From Piper betle (lineage: Eukaryota > Streptophyta > Magnoliopsida > Piperales > Piperaceae): 64,000 bases of DNA. The translations under genes were made by a program, and so were the position numbers. The notes under the pieces were generated by a model. The model worked only from the letters and a program-made list of their open reading frames with translations, searched no databases and was not told where the DNA came from. This document shows positions 47,471 to 60,854 of the stretch, one piece after another. Every line of letters begins with the position of its first letter. Within the stretch, counting starts at the first letter, position 1. The DNA is taken from NCBI GenBank assembly GCA_033002965.1, contig JAURVB010014626.1:26807-90806 (forward strand). The letters are read 5' to 3'.

Positions 47471-49441
47471 TGTTTCTGGATCATTTATGTTCGTTTTCCT
47501 ACTATTTTCAATAATTCAAGACTCTCTGCATTAGTTTAGATATATATTCACATTATTTAGCATGTTTTGATGTGACGAGTGTTTTTCTTTATTTATTTTT
47601 ATTATTATTATTATTATTATTATTTCTAGTTATTTATATATTTGTCGATTATGATGAATGCTTATATGATTATTTATTGTTATTGATGATATATTTACTT
47701 ATTATTATTAATCTTATTCATGTTTATCAAATTTTATTTATTTATTTATTTATTTGTTGACACACATGTATGTTATTATATATCTAATTTGTTTATAAGG
47801 CATTTGGTTGTGATAAAAAAATATATATGCACAAAGTTTTTCTTGTTATAATTATAAAAAAAATAGAGCTCACAGAATCATATTTGGCCGTTATAATTGT
47901 TGGTAATTTTATTCTAACCATTTGAAAAAATAAAAGGGGACGTGCCCTCCTTTTTTATTTTCTAACATCTTGTGAAGGTTATTAAAAAATGCCTATATCA
48001 TTTATATTTTACTAATATTTTGCCAAATACATTTTTAAAGTATTGTTATTATAATTTTATGTTTTTCTAATAAAAAAGCTTAAAACAATGCAACCATACA
48101 CCCTAATATAATCATTTATTGAATTGGATGCATGGCAGCCATTTGAAATTGCTGCATTTATAGGACTGATATGATGCCTTGCCTTGATCAATTAGTACCA
48201 TATGTATCACACTTCAAAGTTAACTTGGCCATTTATTTAATTCTAATTTGCTCGACTTTGGTTAATATCATTAGAAATAATTGCTATTAAGTCCATTTAT
48301 TTACTACTCGTATATGGAATCTTGCCACAAAGGTATTATATATGTCCTCAATCTGATGATCAAGTCATATTATAGATGTATGTGTACACTAGCTATGCCA
48401 CATGTTCCGGCTAATTGCGCACTTAATTAATCATTAAAATTCTTATGCATAAAAACAAGAGTGTTTACGGCTATAAAGGCTCTATTTAGGGCTTTCATTG
48501 CAACCGTTAAAATAAAGTTCATGAATATTAAGCGTTATCGAAGCACTGTTAACTTAACCAATTTTCACAGGCTTTACCCTTTTTCACACATGAGGTATAT
48601 AATATTTTAACAAATACTACAAATTGAAATTTAATTTTATAAATAATTTATAAAAATTTACATTGAATATATCTTTGGAAATGAGCAGATTAGGATAACC
48701 AAATTAATTAAGGAAATTACCAAATTTAATATTTATTATTAACATTTTAATATTTTAAGTAAAATTAATGGCTGCGATATAGCCTTATACCATTACAATT
48801 TTACTTTAGAATTATCTTGATAAATATTTATCATTTATTTTTACCATTTGATTATTCTGTAACCATTTTGATCATTATTTTAGCACAGAACAATTAATAA
48901 AATGGCATTTATAGTATCTTTGCCTCTATTATTTATATGGAAAATGAGAGCCCATAGTTTGAAAACTTGAAACTCAGACTCTATTCTATATGTCATGAGG
49001 TAGAGTTAACTTGGAGTTGAAGTCAACTCAGAATCATTTATATTAATTTTTTTAATTATGTAAATAAAAAATTATATGAAATTAATTTATATTGCTCTTT
49101 TGATACTTAAAATTGATAAATGTGTGATTTATATTACTTAAAAATATTTATTCAGCTATTCAAAAAATAATATATTTTGATAGCTTTTATGACATGACTT
49201 GAGGACTCAACTACTAAATCAGTTAATATAGAGTCAGTCATGGAATTAACTCACCAAGTCATGCGGTCGAGTTGACTTAGAGGGTTTTGTGTGCCAAAAT
49301 GAGTTTTAAAACTATGCTTTAGCCTTTGTGTCCTTCGTTTGGGTTGTGACATGTAAGAATTATTGGACTACGTGCAAGAAAAAAAGACTTAAGTCAATCT
49401 TAGGAGTTCACCCTTGGAGAGAATTGGTGTCATACAAAACT
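47471..49441. other. AT-rich intergenic DNA
   Basis: Contains a (TTA)n/(TTTA)n stretch at about 47595-47760. No gene, RNA gene or clear element border. Confidence 0.5.
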
Positions 49442-49702
49442 TGTTAAGTTTATCCCACATCGGTCATACTTATTGTTGGTGACTTATATATATGCTAATA
49501 TGAAAGTCGTATTCTTTACACTAATTTTTGGATTAAGAGAGGCTTGTGATAGTTGTTACAAGTCTCCTCTTGGTTATTTAAAGTCCCTTTGGGGCCGAAA
49601 AAGGCCCAACAATAAGAGAGTCAGGTGACCTTTGGTATTTGCCTACGAAAGTAGAAGTCTTCTTTTGATGATGATATGTGGACTTCCTCTAATGGAAAGG
49701 AG

Positions 49703-49744
49703 ATTGCTGATGATAATTTTGGGATTGCTGATGATAATTTTGGG
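49703..49744. repeat. 21-bp exact tandem duplication
   Basis: ATTGCTGATGATAATTTTGG plus G occurs twice in a row, at 49703-49723 and 49724-49744, without mismatch. Confidence 0.92.
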
Positions 49745-49753
49745 TCGTCCTAA

Positions 49754-49861
49754 GTGTCAAGGGAAGATTGTTAGATTTATCTCATATCAGTGTAAAGGGA
49801 AGATTGTTAGATTTATCCCATATCAGTGTGAAGGGAAGATTGTTAGATTTATCTTACATCA
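49754..49861. repeat. 36-bp minisatellite, three copies
   Basis: Units at 49754-49789, 49790-49825 and 49826-49861 each contain AAGGGAAGATTGTTAGATTT and end CATATCA or CATCA. The second half of each unit is the first 20 or so bases of the TRIM-like LTR. Confidence 0.93.
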
Positions 49862-50058
49862 GTCGTAGTTGTTGTTGGTGTATTTTATATTAGCTAATGG
49901 GAATAGAGATTGTTGGATTTATCTCACATCGGTCGTTGTTATTGTTGGTGACTTGTATATGCGCTAATGGGAAAGTCTTATTCAAAAGAAACATGAGACA
50001 CCTACTACAAGTCTTCTTTGGTTGTTTAAGGTCCCTTTGAGGCCCAAAAGGCTCAACA

Positions 50059-51294
50059 AATAATAGAATAAACTAAATATTTTAAATAGTTGCACCGGGC
50101 ATAATTGGTTTAATTAAACCTTTAGTTTTGAAAGGCCTATTTTTTAATTAGTGTGCAATTAGTTTTCAAAGGCCCTTCCCACCAGCATCCAATGTTTATC
50201 TCCAAAGATAGAAGCTTTAGTCTACCAATAGGGGAGGAGCGTAATTTGGAGAGTGCTCTTGAAGACCTTTTTTTTTTGCATTTTGGTTGGTTAATTCTCC
50301 AACTTTTAATCTTAGACCAGTATTGAGTTTCTCTTTTATTAATAATAATAAATATGGTATCTACTCTTATATTAATAAAAAAATTAATAATAAAAAGTTA
50401 AAAATTATATTCCAAATAAAAAAATATTAATAGTAGAAAACTAAAAATTATACTCTAGCAAAAAGTATGAGAATCAATCAATCACAATATAATAAGAATA
50501 TATATATATATATATATCAAATTATTACATTTTATTTATTTCCTCATCTAATGAGAGTCTATATTTAAAACAGAAAGCCTACGAGAATATGATCAGATCA
50601 TTATAATCATTTTTAGTATTTAACGAGACTTTACTTATAAACTTAAAGTATATCTCTAACTTACTAGATACACGTAGGCACGATATTTTTGCTTAGTTCA
50701 TATAATATTGCTTACACACGCGTACGCTGAAGTGACTACGTATCTTAGATTTTAGATTTATGTGAGTCATATCGGGCAATCTAATTAATGTAATCTAAAA
50801 GTGGCTTTAGTTACTTGTTCGATTAATAAACTCGCCAAATTGGGATAGGTTCTTATTCATAAGGTTTGAAGTTTGATCAACGACCACTAATCTTTAAAAG
50901 GGAAACTACGACGTAGACAAATGACATGCATGATCAATATTTTAATAAAACTCACTTGTTGAAGAAAAGGATATGAAGGGGAAAGGCACGGACATGGACT
51001 TGTTAAATAGTATATATATAAATAGACACTAATAGACGAAGAAATGTGATTTGCATGGGGAACGTGAACCTCACAAAAAAGGATGCGACCAGGTGTAAAA
51101 ATGATCTCTTTTTCGCCCTCTCCCTAATACTTCCCACTAAATTATAAATAATATATTATATAAAATTAATTGAGTGCGTAAAAAACTTTTTATAAAAATA
51201 AAAAAATTTAACCACTCTGTAAATTAATTGTACGTATAATTTTTTAAAAATAAAAAATTTTAATTAGATAATTTTTTTTTTGGGTTGGGAAGGG
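50059..51294. other. AT-rich intergenic DNA
   Basis: A (TA)n run lies at about 50499-50517. No gene or element border recognised. Confidence 0.5.
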
Positions 51295-51304
51295 GGGTTC
51301 TAAG

Positions 51305-52105
51305 CATGGTTGCATAAATCGGAATCAAAATCGGAATCAGAATCGGTTTTCGAGGGAAACAGATTCGGAATCAGAATCGGTCTAAATCGAACAGGAATCA
51401 GTTTAGTTGAATCGGTCTGAATAGGTTCAAATCGATCATATATAATATTTGACAACTCATAAAATAAATATGTAAAAATTAGATATTGATGTCATTTTAA
51501 TATTATTGTGTGTATTATATTTTATAATATTTTTTAAGATTTTTGTTTGAATTATTTAGAGTTAGTTATTATTTTTGACTCGAGTCAGACACGAGTAAAG
51601 TTTTAATTACGAGAATGCCACTTAGTGGCATTTCCTCCCCTTGCCTTCTCTCTCCCGCATCCGCCCTCCTTCCCCCTGCCGCATCCGCTGTCGCACCCCC
51701 TGTCCCTCCACACCCTATGCCTGCCGCGCCCCACCCCCCTCCCCCCAGACCCGCTCCGCCCCGCCCTCGCCCGCCCCACCCTCGCACGCCTCACCCCGCC
51801 CTCACCCGCCGCGCCCCGCCTCCCCTCGCCAGCCCTGCCAGCCTCGCCCTGCGCCCGTCGCGCCCCACCCCCCTCCCCCAGATCCACCCCACCCTGCCCT
51901 CGCCCGTCGCGCCTTGCCTTGCGCCTACCGCGCCCCACCTCCCCCCGCCAGCCCTGCCCTGTCCCTCCCCGCCATCGCCGCCCCGCCCCCCTACGCCCGA
52001 AATTGGCTCGAATCGGCCAATTCACGGACCGATTCAAGGAAAACCGATTCAATAGGTTTATTAAATTGGTTTTCCTCCAATCCGAATCGCCGATTTATGC
52101 AACCC
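51305..52105. mobile_element. MULE-like non-autonomous element carrying LTR-like GC-rich DNA
   Basis: The ends are inverted: GGTTGCATAAATCGG at 51308-51322 and its reverse complement CCGATTTATGCAACC at 52090-52104. Inside each end come degenerate GAATCGG-type words. GGGTTCTAAG flanks both sides (51295-51304 and 52106-52115), a 10-bp target duplication in the 9-11 bp range of Mutator-like elements. The middle starts with TTAGTTATTATTTTTGACTC, CGAGTAAAGTTTTAATTACG and GAGAATGCC, matching LTR DNA at about 890-950 and 63060-63140, then a C-rich block with proline-rich ORFs in all plus frames. No transposase is encoded. Confidence 0.78.
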
Positions 52106-52115
52106 GGGTTCTAAG

Positions 52116-54487
52116 AATTAACGTTTACTAAATTCGAAGATGGGAAAATTTGACTACTATAATATAGCAAAGATTAGTGGGCGCCACTTTGTGGCTAACT
52201 TAAATGCAAGTGGAATATGTACATCTTTGGGTGAATTTTTTAAAAAATACATCGCTCACTCTCTCTCTTTCTCTCTCTATATATATATATATATATTGAA
52301 AATATACCTCACTGTATTTGTGATTGTTTGTTTACATCGTAACTGGCCCCAGCCTAAAATGGAAGACTCGTGCTGTCGTGCATATGTAGCAACAATGTTT
52401 GTGTGACACGTGTAGCGGTTAATAATTAAATATAGGGGATTTCCTGGCTTAATAATATGAAATTCATGCGAAGAGATATAGATATCAGTGTACACTTTTA
52501 AGTAAAAGTACACATTAACATGTAATAGACTAATAGTACATATATATTAAACAATACACATCTAAATGATATTTTGAAATTTTCATAATCAATAGAAGGT
52601 ATTATCCACATATATTTGGATATAGACAAGTTCATTGAATCTTACATTAATTAATTTAGACCTAATTATTATTTTCATAAATACTAATATTCTTAGTTTA
52701 AGAACTTGGGATTTAGACTGCCTTGGGCAAAATAAAGTTGATTTAGTGTCGACTGTAATTAAATCTATTTTGAGTCACTTGTATAATTTTTCCAATCTTG
52801 TAAACAAAACATAATATAAAATAACATATATTATTCTTTTTGACACGTAATGTTAATTTAAAATATTAATTTTACTATAATTAAAGATAATATTATTTAA
52901 TAAATTTAATTTTTTGACTCGGGCAGTCAATGATTAAGTACGTGTAGTATATAATTATCTATATAATTCAATTTGAAAAGTCATAAATTAAAATCAACTT
53001 ATGAGTAAAAAATGGGTGAATACAATACATGTTAAAGTAACATAAATTAATTTTCTTTCCTAACAAGCATAAAATTTGCCCAAGTAGAAATACACCTTAA
53101 AGTATGTTTGTTGTACTTATTAATAAAAAAGGGAACTCAATAATAAATAAATTAAAAATAGGCAAATTCACCAATCAAAATGCAAGAAAAGTCAAAAAAT
53201 AAAATAAAAGCGTCACAAATTCAAATCTCATTAACCTCAATTTCTTAATATAAATAAATAAATATTTTTCATAGTAAAAGTCATGTGTTCAAATCATATT
53301 AACTTTAATTTTTTACTTCTTGCTAGTAAGAGTCTGTCTAATTATCTTTTAAAAAATATAATAAAAACTTAGATAATTATAATTTATTTTTTATTCAAAT
53401 AAGATATATCTTTAAAATCAATTGCAGTATTTTTAAGATATTAAATTATTATAATCTATTTCATTATTTAATGAGTATATGTATAATATAATATTTTATC
53501 CTATATATTTTAGTATTTAATGAGTTTATATATAAAATTGAAATTTATCCTGTATATGTCATGCTTAATGCAAAATCTTACCTATTTATATATAATATTG
53601 ATCGTACCATAGATATACTAATTGTGACCGGCTTATCACATATGAATTAACTAATAAATATTAAGGAAGTGGTGACCAACAAGGGATCCCCAATCCGGTC
53701 AAAGTTGGCTGCTTGTCAACTTCCTAGTGACATTGTGAGACAACATGATTCATAAATAAATTTTAAAAGGAAAATAAAAAAGAGACAAACTCAAACTCGA
53801 AAGCAAATTTAAAATAAAATAAAATAAAAAGCACACATTAATAGGTACTAATACGTGAATTGATAGATTTCTAGTGTGTCCATATCTATACACCTTGATT
53901 TGCGACCACAATTTTAAATATTATATCGCATCACTTAATTCTATTTAATATATGGCTTATCCTTTTCAAATCCTCCGTACCATTTTAATTGTTTCAAGTT
54001 TTTTGATCTTAAATTTTCATAATATCTTTTTTTGGTAAAAAACTGTGCATTTTAACAAGTATTTAATTAAATGCTGATATTAAAATATATTTTTAACATT
54101 TATTAAAATATTTTATTTATAATTTTAAAATTTGGTTGAACTTGATTTGTCGGTTGAACTAAATATACCTTATATTGATTACAAATTTATAAATCTAATA
54201 TAACAACGAGTATGATATTTAAAATTATGTTCAGCAGGCATTCTCTAAGACGGATTACACATTCCAATTATCAGCTCTGGTTTAGGTGTAAGGCTTTTTA
54301 AACAAAGCTGGACTTACTGATTTATTATTATGAATGCACATACCAAGAATGACCACTTTTATTAGATTATGTTTAGTGCCCAAAACAAATATTTAGTGCA
54401 CTCCATCGGCTTAAATGTATTGCACCACATGGCTTGGATATGAAATTATTCATTAAATAAATTAACCCTTTCTTGATCACATCTAAT
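52116..54487. other. AT-rich intergenic DNA
   Basis: A CT-rich then (TA)n stretch lies at 52260-52296. No coding region with recognisable motifs. Confidence 0.5.
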
Positions 54488-54800
54488 ATATATATGAATG
54501 GGTTCGGATCTGATATAAATCAGATATGGCTTAATCAATATTCGATTCGAATCCAAATATCCAAACCTGAATTCAACCCGTATCCCAAAATTATATTCAT
54601 TTTATTTATCATATTCGTATCCAATCCAAATTTGCCAAACCTGATCCGATTCAATTGAATAAAGATAATATAAATGATATAAATTAAATAAAAAAATGGA
54701 ACAAAGAATTTTAAAAAATTAAATATTTTAAAAAATAATTTTATAAAATATCACATATTCGAGTAAGATATGAATTAAATCACCCCAAATTCGTATCCAA
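54488..54800. repeat. Dispersed GGATATGAAT-type repeat, copy 2
   Basis: It shares GGGTTCGGATCTGATATAAA, CAAATTTGCCAAACCTGATC, an AT-rich middle with AAATATTTTAAAAAATAATT, and ATATTCGAGTAAGATATGAA with copies 1 and 4, partly in the opposite orientation. Confidence 0.6.
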
Positions 54801-55019
54801 TAATTCTAGGTACCATTGCACATGTAACGTGGGCTTAGCCGTTCCATAACAATCAATGATTGGTGAACCGTTGGATCTATTTGCAACTCTTTTAGAAATA
54901 TTACCTCAATGGTACTTCTTTCCTATATTTCAAATTCTTTATACAATACCTAATAAGTTATTGGTCCTTTTTTAATGGTTTTAGTACCCAAAGGATTGTT
55001 GACGTGCCCGTCTTGAATA

Positions 55020-55250
55020 ATGTTAATATCCAAATATTTTTAGATATATTATATATCTAAAAAATTCGAACCAAAACAGTTTCAATTAGGACTTTCCGAA
55101 TGTATAATATATACGAAAATATTCAAATCGGATATGAGTTTAGTGTCCAATCAAATATTTTCGAATATATTATATATTCAAAAAGTCCGAACCAAAACGG
55201 TTTCGGATAGCGGATCAAATATGGATGGGATTCACGGAAATCGGGATCCC
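55020..55250. repeat. Dispersed GGATATGAAT-type repeat, copy 3, internally duplicated
   Basis: Two similar blocks, about 55029-55085 and 55151-55207, carry CAAATATTTT, a TATATTATATAT palindrome, AA(A/G)TCCGAACCAAAAC or AATTCGAACCAAAAC and GTTTC. Between them is AATCGGATATGAGTTTAG, close to GGATATGAATTTAG in copy 1. Confidence 0.65.
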
Positions 55251-58200
55251 ATCTCTAGGTTTTAATTACACGGATGGTGGATTTTGAACTTGAACATACA
55301 GTTGACTTGGAAGGTTCTGCTTCTACATTCATTTCAAAAGAAGTTAAGATGACGAAAATAGTTGATTATCCGCTCGAGGGAATTAACGAACACGTAGCAC
55401 TTCGGTAGATACTCGTAAAATTAAGGATTTATATTGTTTCGACTACTGCAATGTTCCAACTTGTTATGTTTTTATCATTGATAACGGTATCAAAAAAATT
55501 TATTTAAACATCGGTGTAAATACCGTATTGTAATGGATGGTCCTAATATACCAATACCATTGACACTTTGTACTATTTTAATTTGTACCTAGACTTTTAA
55601 TTTGAAAAATCCCAAAACCCAATTTTTTATTAAAAACTACCATATTTAACCCAGTATCTCATTAAATATTGATGATAAAAGATATTTTAACATCTAATAA
55701 AATATTTTATTCATAAACTAAAATTTAATTGAATCTAATTTGACTAAATTATGTAACAGCATAACTCACTCAGCCTATAAGGACGGATAGAATCGTGATA
55801 TTATAATTTTGAAGTTACTCGTTCGGCTATTGCATAAAGACTTTATGGAAGTGGATTCAACCCTTCGTAAAAGTTTAAAATAGACATTAGGCTTGGTTTT
55901 TATAGATTGAGTGCAGAGTTCTCCTAACAGGTAAATCTACATTCTAAACATGATATAAAAATGAAATCACACAAAAATGCAAGCAATATACTTCAAACAA
56001 CGAGCAACAGAGGCAGTACAAACCTGAAGCTAATGAGGGAGTACTAAGAGGCCTTTTGAAGCATCCAACTTCAAAGTCTACCACTCTAGAAGGCTAAAAC
56101 TGTGGAAGAGGGTGATTGGAGATCTAAGGAAGAAGAAGAAGGCCCAAAAACAGTAAAGGAAGGTTGTTGGAGGTAAGGATGGAAAGAGAAACGGTGGAAA
56201 AGTGAGGGAAGATATGGGTTTTATAGAAAAAAGTGGTTGGTTTAGTGATGTATGTGTGTTATACGTAAAGAGGTATGAGTTGTTTTAATGATGTCATAGG
56301 TATGGGTATTATACCTAAAGAAGTATGAGTTAGGTTAGCTAAAGAGGTATATACTAGATTAACCTAAAACCCAAAAACTTAAGATTTTTATATTAAAGAG
56401 TTTAAGCCTACGTCGAAAATTCTATTGTAAGTTCCAAAAGATTATCAAACACAAAGAAAAACACATAAAAGACACATAAAAAATACGGTCCTAACATCTA
56501 ACTATATACAATTTGACTTAATTAAATATAAAAAAATTAGTCGTGTAATATTTAAATAAGCATACCAAGTACTAAAGAATACGAAGGTCAAATAAACTTA
56601 CACCATATTTTATATAAACTATAACAAAAAATAGTCAGACCCTACTAACCCGAGTAATAACCATACCAACATCGGTAAAACCATCAGTTGGGACGACATG
56701 GATTTTTAGGATTAAACCAAATGAACAAATATATCTAATGATATTTAAAATTTTGCCACGAGGTGGACACGAGGAGCTCTCATTGTCATAGTGTGGAGGC
56801 CACATATTGATTAGGAGCTGCCCTGGTGGTGGGACAACCTAAGTGAAGTTACATCACAGAGATATTGACATGACTCATCACTCTATCTTCAATGATAATA
56901 TTATTATTCTGTATGTATAACAAATTTGTATTCTCTGATAATTAATATTTAAGAAGCCTATAATTTGCTCAATTTGACAAAAAGGAATGAAAATGGGCCA
57001 GGGCATGGTTGATTATGGTATACATGGGAAGTGGCTTTGGGGATGGCATAAAAATAAAAAAGGACAACAAAGAGTTGTCCTGCTCCACGCGGCTTTAAAG
57101 TTTATCTGTGGGAAGAGCTCAGAATCTCTTCTCAAGTGTTATAAAACATGATCTCTTTTGTAATTTCTCAAATGGGTATGCAAGAATTGATGCTGTTTGG
57201 TAGGTTGGAGATGTCACCCTCTGGCCTTCATAATTCCTTTTTATGCGGCCTGATTAACTATTGAAAGGCCATTAATCCGTTGCAGCCGACACTAGTAGTG
57301 GGCCAACCTGACATCCCATCTAACTCATCCACATAGAAAAGATCAGAGGTCCTTTAATAAAGGATCCATCAATGAATTCAGTATAATATTCCATAGTTAT
57401 GGAAATGGGGTCTAACTTTTTCAAAAGAATAAAAGGAGAGTTATATTAACCCTGTAATCCGGGAATTCATCCTACTTTTAATATTTATTAGAATAATATC
57501 TAATTTATTATTAAAAATTAATTATAGATATTCAATTTCGATTAATCACTTTTTTAAGATATAATATAAGCCCATTAAATTGTAGCTTGGGTGTTAGATT
57601 GTTACACTATAAGTAAATTTGTCTTCTTTAAACTAATTTATTACCTAATCAATTTATAAGTTAAATTTGTTCATTTACCATTTAAGTTTTGTTATATATA
57701 TTGAAGCCATCTACTTATTATTAAGGTAAGATTAAACCCAATCATTAAATTATTTATGATAAACAATCAGACTTGAAATTGGACCCATTTAACTATTTAA
57801 ATTATATAATTATAATGCATTCCTAAAAAGAGAAAGTAAGGAACATAATAATATTTTAAAGTATGAAATGGATACTTTATGATTTTTTAATAAAGAACTG
57901 CTTTATAAGTAATTAGTGTTTTTATGACTGCATTAGCTTTTTTTCTCAAAATTAGAATTAGAGACAATAAATTAAGAATTGGGTATCGAATATTATGTAT
58001 CTGTACCACTAAAATCAAACCTTGACCATTTATAACCAAGTGTTTATCTCTCCTATACTAGATACAATTGTTAGATACCCAAAACCACACTATTAATTAG
58101 GGTGTAGGGAGGATAGGCATCCTATCCTAGAAGGTGCCCTAAATAAACTAATTAAAGGGTATCATCAAAAGTTTGTATTTTTTTATGGCAATTAATAATG

Positions 58201-59955
58201 AAATTCCTCTTTGTGCATAAAAGATTATGTAATTGTTGAACTTTTTTACTTTTGTGAGTTCTTTGAGGCTTTTGGCTTTTTCCCCTCATCTCATTTTGAA
58301 ATTGACATAAAATTTATAATAATTTAAAATAAATTATTTTTTCTTACAAAATATATTTTAATTATCACACACCATGTTAATAATATTAAATATTTCTTAA
58401 CTTGAAGAATGAAGTAACGAGGGTTGAGAATCTACGATGAGAAATCGAGAATTAAATCACCGTTATAAGCCAAGGAAGATTAAGTATACCAACATTGGGT
58501 GTTGTAAACGTATTTGATACATAAAGGTTTACCAAAATACACAACAGGACTCGATTCATTTTCATCATCCTAGGGGTAGAAATGGAAATGCCAGATAAGG
58601 GTTTTTTTTCATCAAAAAAACCAAACTTTATCATGTCTTATTGGTGGCGGCTAAATTTAACCTTTATTAGATAAGATTAGCTAAAGGCAATCAAATCAAA
58701 TTTATTATCGCCAGCCAATAACTAATTAGATATAGTTAACGTCGGCAAGTGTGGGGCCAAAACATACATATGGTTGCTTCGGAGGAATTTTCAAGAAGAG
58801 TATATAATTGGTCATTCACAACCAATTAATGATTTTAATCGTTGCACCAAATTCTAAAAATTAATCTTTTATCTAATAAAAATGGTTGGACCAATTAAGA
58901 AGAAAAAACAAATTAAACCAAAGGGTGGTTCATCCAATGAAGCTTTATGCGGCAAAAAGAATGTATTAAGCCCATTTATCTTGAAAAAATTAGAAACTCC
59001 TTTTGTGACATAATTCAATATTACTGACCATTGTATGTCAAATATGAACATTGTGACCACCACGACGTAGTTAGTAGTTGATCAAATATGTATATATATA
59101 TATATATATAAAGGAGATGAGTGAGTAGATCAGCTCTTCTAATCCATTAAAATATTTACCATGAAATATGCAAGTCACATGACACATCCCAAAATCTGTC
59201 CATTTGCTTCACCTAATCCTATCAAACTCAGTAAAAGTAAAGAAAATGGCTAAGAAGTAAACAAAGACAAAAAAATCTGCCTCCAGACCTCCCACTCAGC
59301 GGATTTCTGGCACACCAGTCTCCTGTGCTCTCCCAGTGACTCCGTCTCATCTCACTTCTCATATTCTTCTTTTCTTTGAAAGGTAGTTGTTAATTTATGG
59401 ATGCATGAAGTTGAATTCATCTGAGATGTTGAGGAGACAAAAAAGCTGAGATCTGAGTGGTTTTTCTTGTTCCTTTCCACGGTTCTTATGAGAGCCATAT
59501 ATATATACCATTTAATATTTCTGGGTATCTATCTAAAGCTATGGGTGGTCAGCTTATCTTGTTTGGTCATGAAGCATGAGATCAATTCATGAGATGAAGA
59601 AAGAAATTGTGGGTTGATATAAATAGATTTGAGAAAACAAAGTAAAGTCAGGCGGCCTTGCCGTGTTTGAGTGCATCCATGGCCTCCTCTGGGCCATTGA
59701 CAACGTGGACAGGGGATGATTGGACTTTTCTATCTATATAGTATACAAGCATGGTGGGGTGCCTGATCAAAAATAAAAAATGAAAACCCTATCTTTTGAT
59801 TCTTATCTTTCTTCGAGAATGGACCTGCCCAATTTTTTGTCTTCATTTCAACTTTTATGAGGGTTCACCCCACCTTCTAAGTTGTTGGAAAAGGAGTGGG
59901 TCCTACATTTTGGGGGGCCTAGCAATGACTGAAAATATAGGTGGAAATAAACATG
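55251..59955. other. Long AT-rich intergenic stretch
   Basis: No gene recognised on either strand. Small items: a diverged 50-bp duplication at 56261-56330, a short perfect hairpin GGACAACAAAGAGTTGTCC at about 57062-57080, and a (TA)n run at about 59089-59111. Short ORFs at 58452-58634 and 58869-59063 (minus) lack motifs. Confidence 0.5.
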
Positions 59956-59959
59956 TGTT

Positions 59960-60420
59960 GAAAGTAGGGCTTCCAGGTTGGTTTAGATATTTTATGACAT
60001 CCATAAATCCGATAAATCAGATCTGTATCGGACACTTGTCGTTTTAGATTCGTATGTTGATACATGTTCAAACTATTAGAATAATTAGATGGGGTGTAGC
60101 TTTAGATGTATTTGATCCCCATCCAATCCAAATAAATAAATATTTTATTAAAAAATTGTAAAAAAATATGTTTAAAATCTATTTTCTTATAATTTATACT
60201 AAAATTTAAACTATTTTAAAAGTTTCTTTTTGAAAAAAATGTAGATTAGATAGATATGGGGTTGGCATATTTGGATTGTATACACAAATGAAGTAAATAT
60301 AATATTAAAATTCAGTTTACATGTGTTTAAGATAATACTAATGTTTGGATTTCGATTGGTTAAGGATAATGACTACGTTGATCCATATCCGATCTAAAAC
60401 CATCCTTATTCCGCATTAGA
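59960..60420. repeat. Dispersed GGATATGAAT-type repeat, copy 4
   Basis: It contains CCCATCCAATCCAAATAAAT, an AT-rich middle, GGGGTTGGCATATTTGGATT and a closing GATCCATATCCGATCTAAAA with CCATCC. Order and words parallel copy 1 (GGTTTGGCATATTCAGATCG). Confidence 0.6.
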
Positions 60421-60854
60421 AGTCAAGCTAACATCCACATGTTTATAAATTCAACTTTAAAATATTGGTACTCAAGTTTACATGAATTCAATCCGACATA
60501 AATGATTTTGATTATATTTTGTCTACATACGCTCTTCAAGTATATTTGTCCCCAGAAATTTGTTTTAGTGAAGAACTAATCACACAGGGATAAAGAAGGA
60601 AATAATTAACTAAAAATAATAAAATAATTGCAAAAATAAAAATATTATATTCTTGTTTAAATTTTTTTACCAAATCTACACTTCCAAGTTAAACTTTATA
60701 AGGAAAAATAATATAAATATTTAAAATTTAATGTTTTAAAAATATATAACATTAAAAAATTCTTTTTACATAAAATATGATAAATAAATATATAATAATT
60801 TTAAAAATTAAAAAATTAGTAAAAAAATTACAAATACTTAGTTAAAAATTCAAG

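Larger units (their letters stand above)
49442..50058 (+). mobile_element. TRIM-like element: two short LTR-like repeats around about 300 bases
   Basis: Left repeat 49442-49611 (TGTTAAGTTTATCCCACATC to GGCCCAACA) and right repeat 49911-50058 (TGTTGGATTTATCTCACATC to GGCTCAACA) align along their length: GTTGGTGACTT(A/G)TATAT, CTAAT, ACAAGTCT, CTTTGG or TTGGTT, TTTAA(A/G)GTCCCTTTG. Both open with TG and close with CA, like LTRs of terminal-repeat retrotransposons in miniature, which are non-coding and depend on other elements. The inner part holds two tandem arrays. A sure primer-binding site was not found. Confidence 0.62.

Noticed and set aside
49612..49640. TTTGGTATTTGCC as a primer-binding site of the TRIM-like element
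   Set aside because: Only the first bases match TGGTATCAGAGC and it is offset from the repeat end, so it is not listed as a site.
51615..52131. Three overlapping proline-rich ORFs of up to 168 aa
   Set aside because: All three plus frames are open only because the DNA is C-rich; the block lies inside a MULE-like element.
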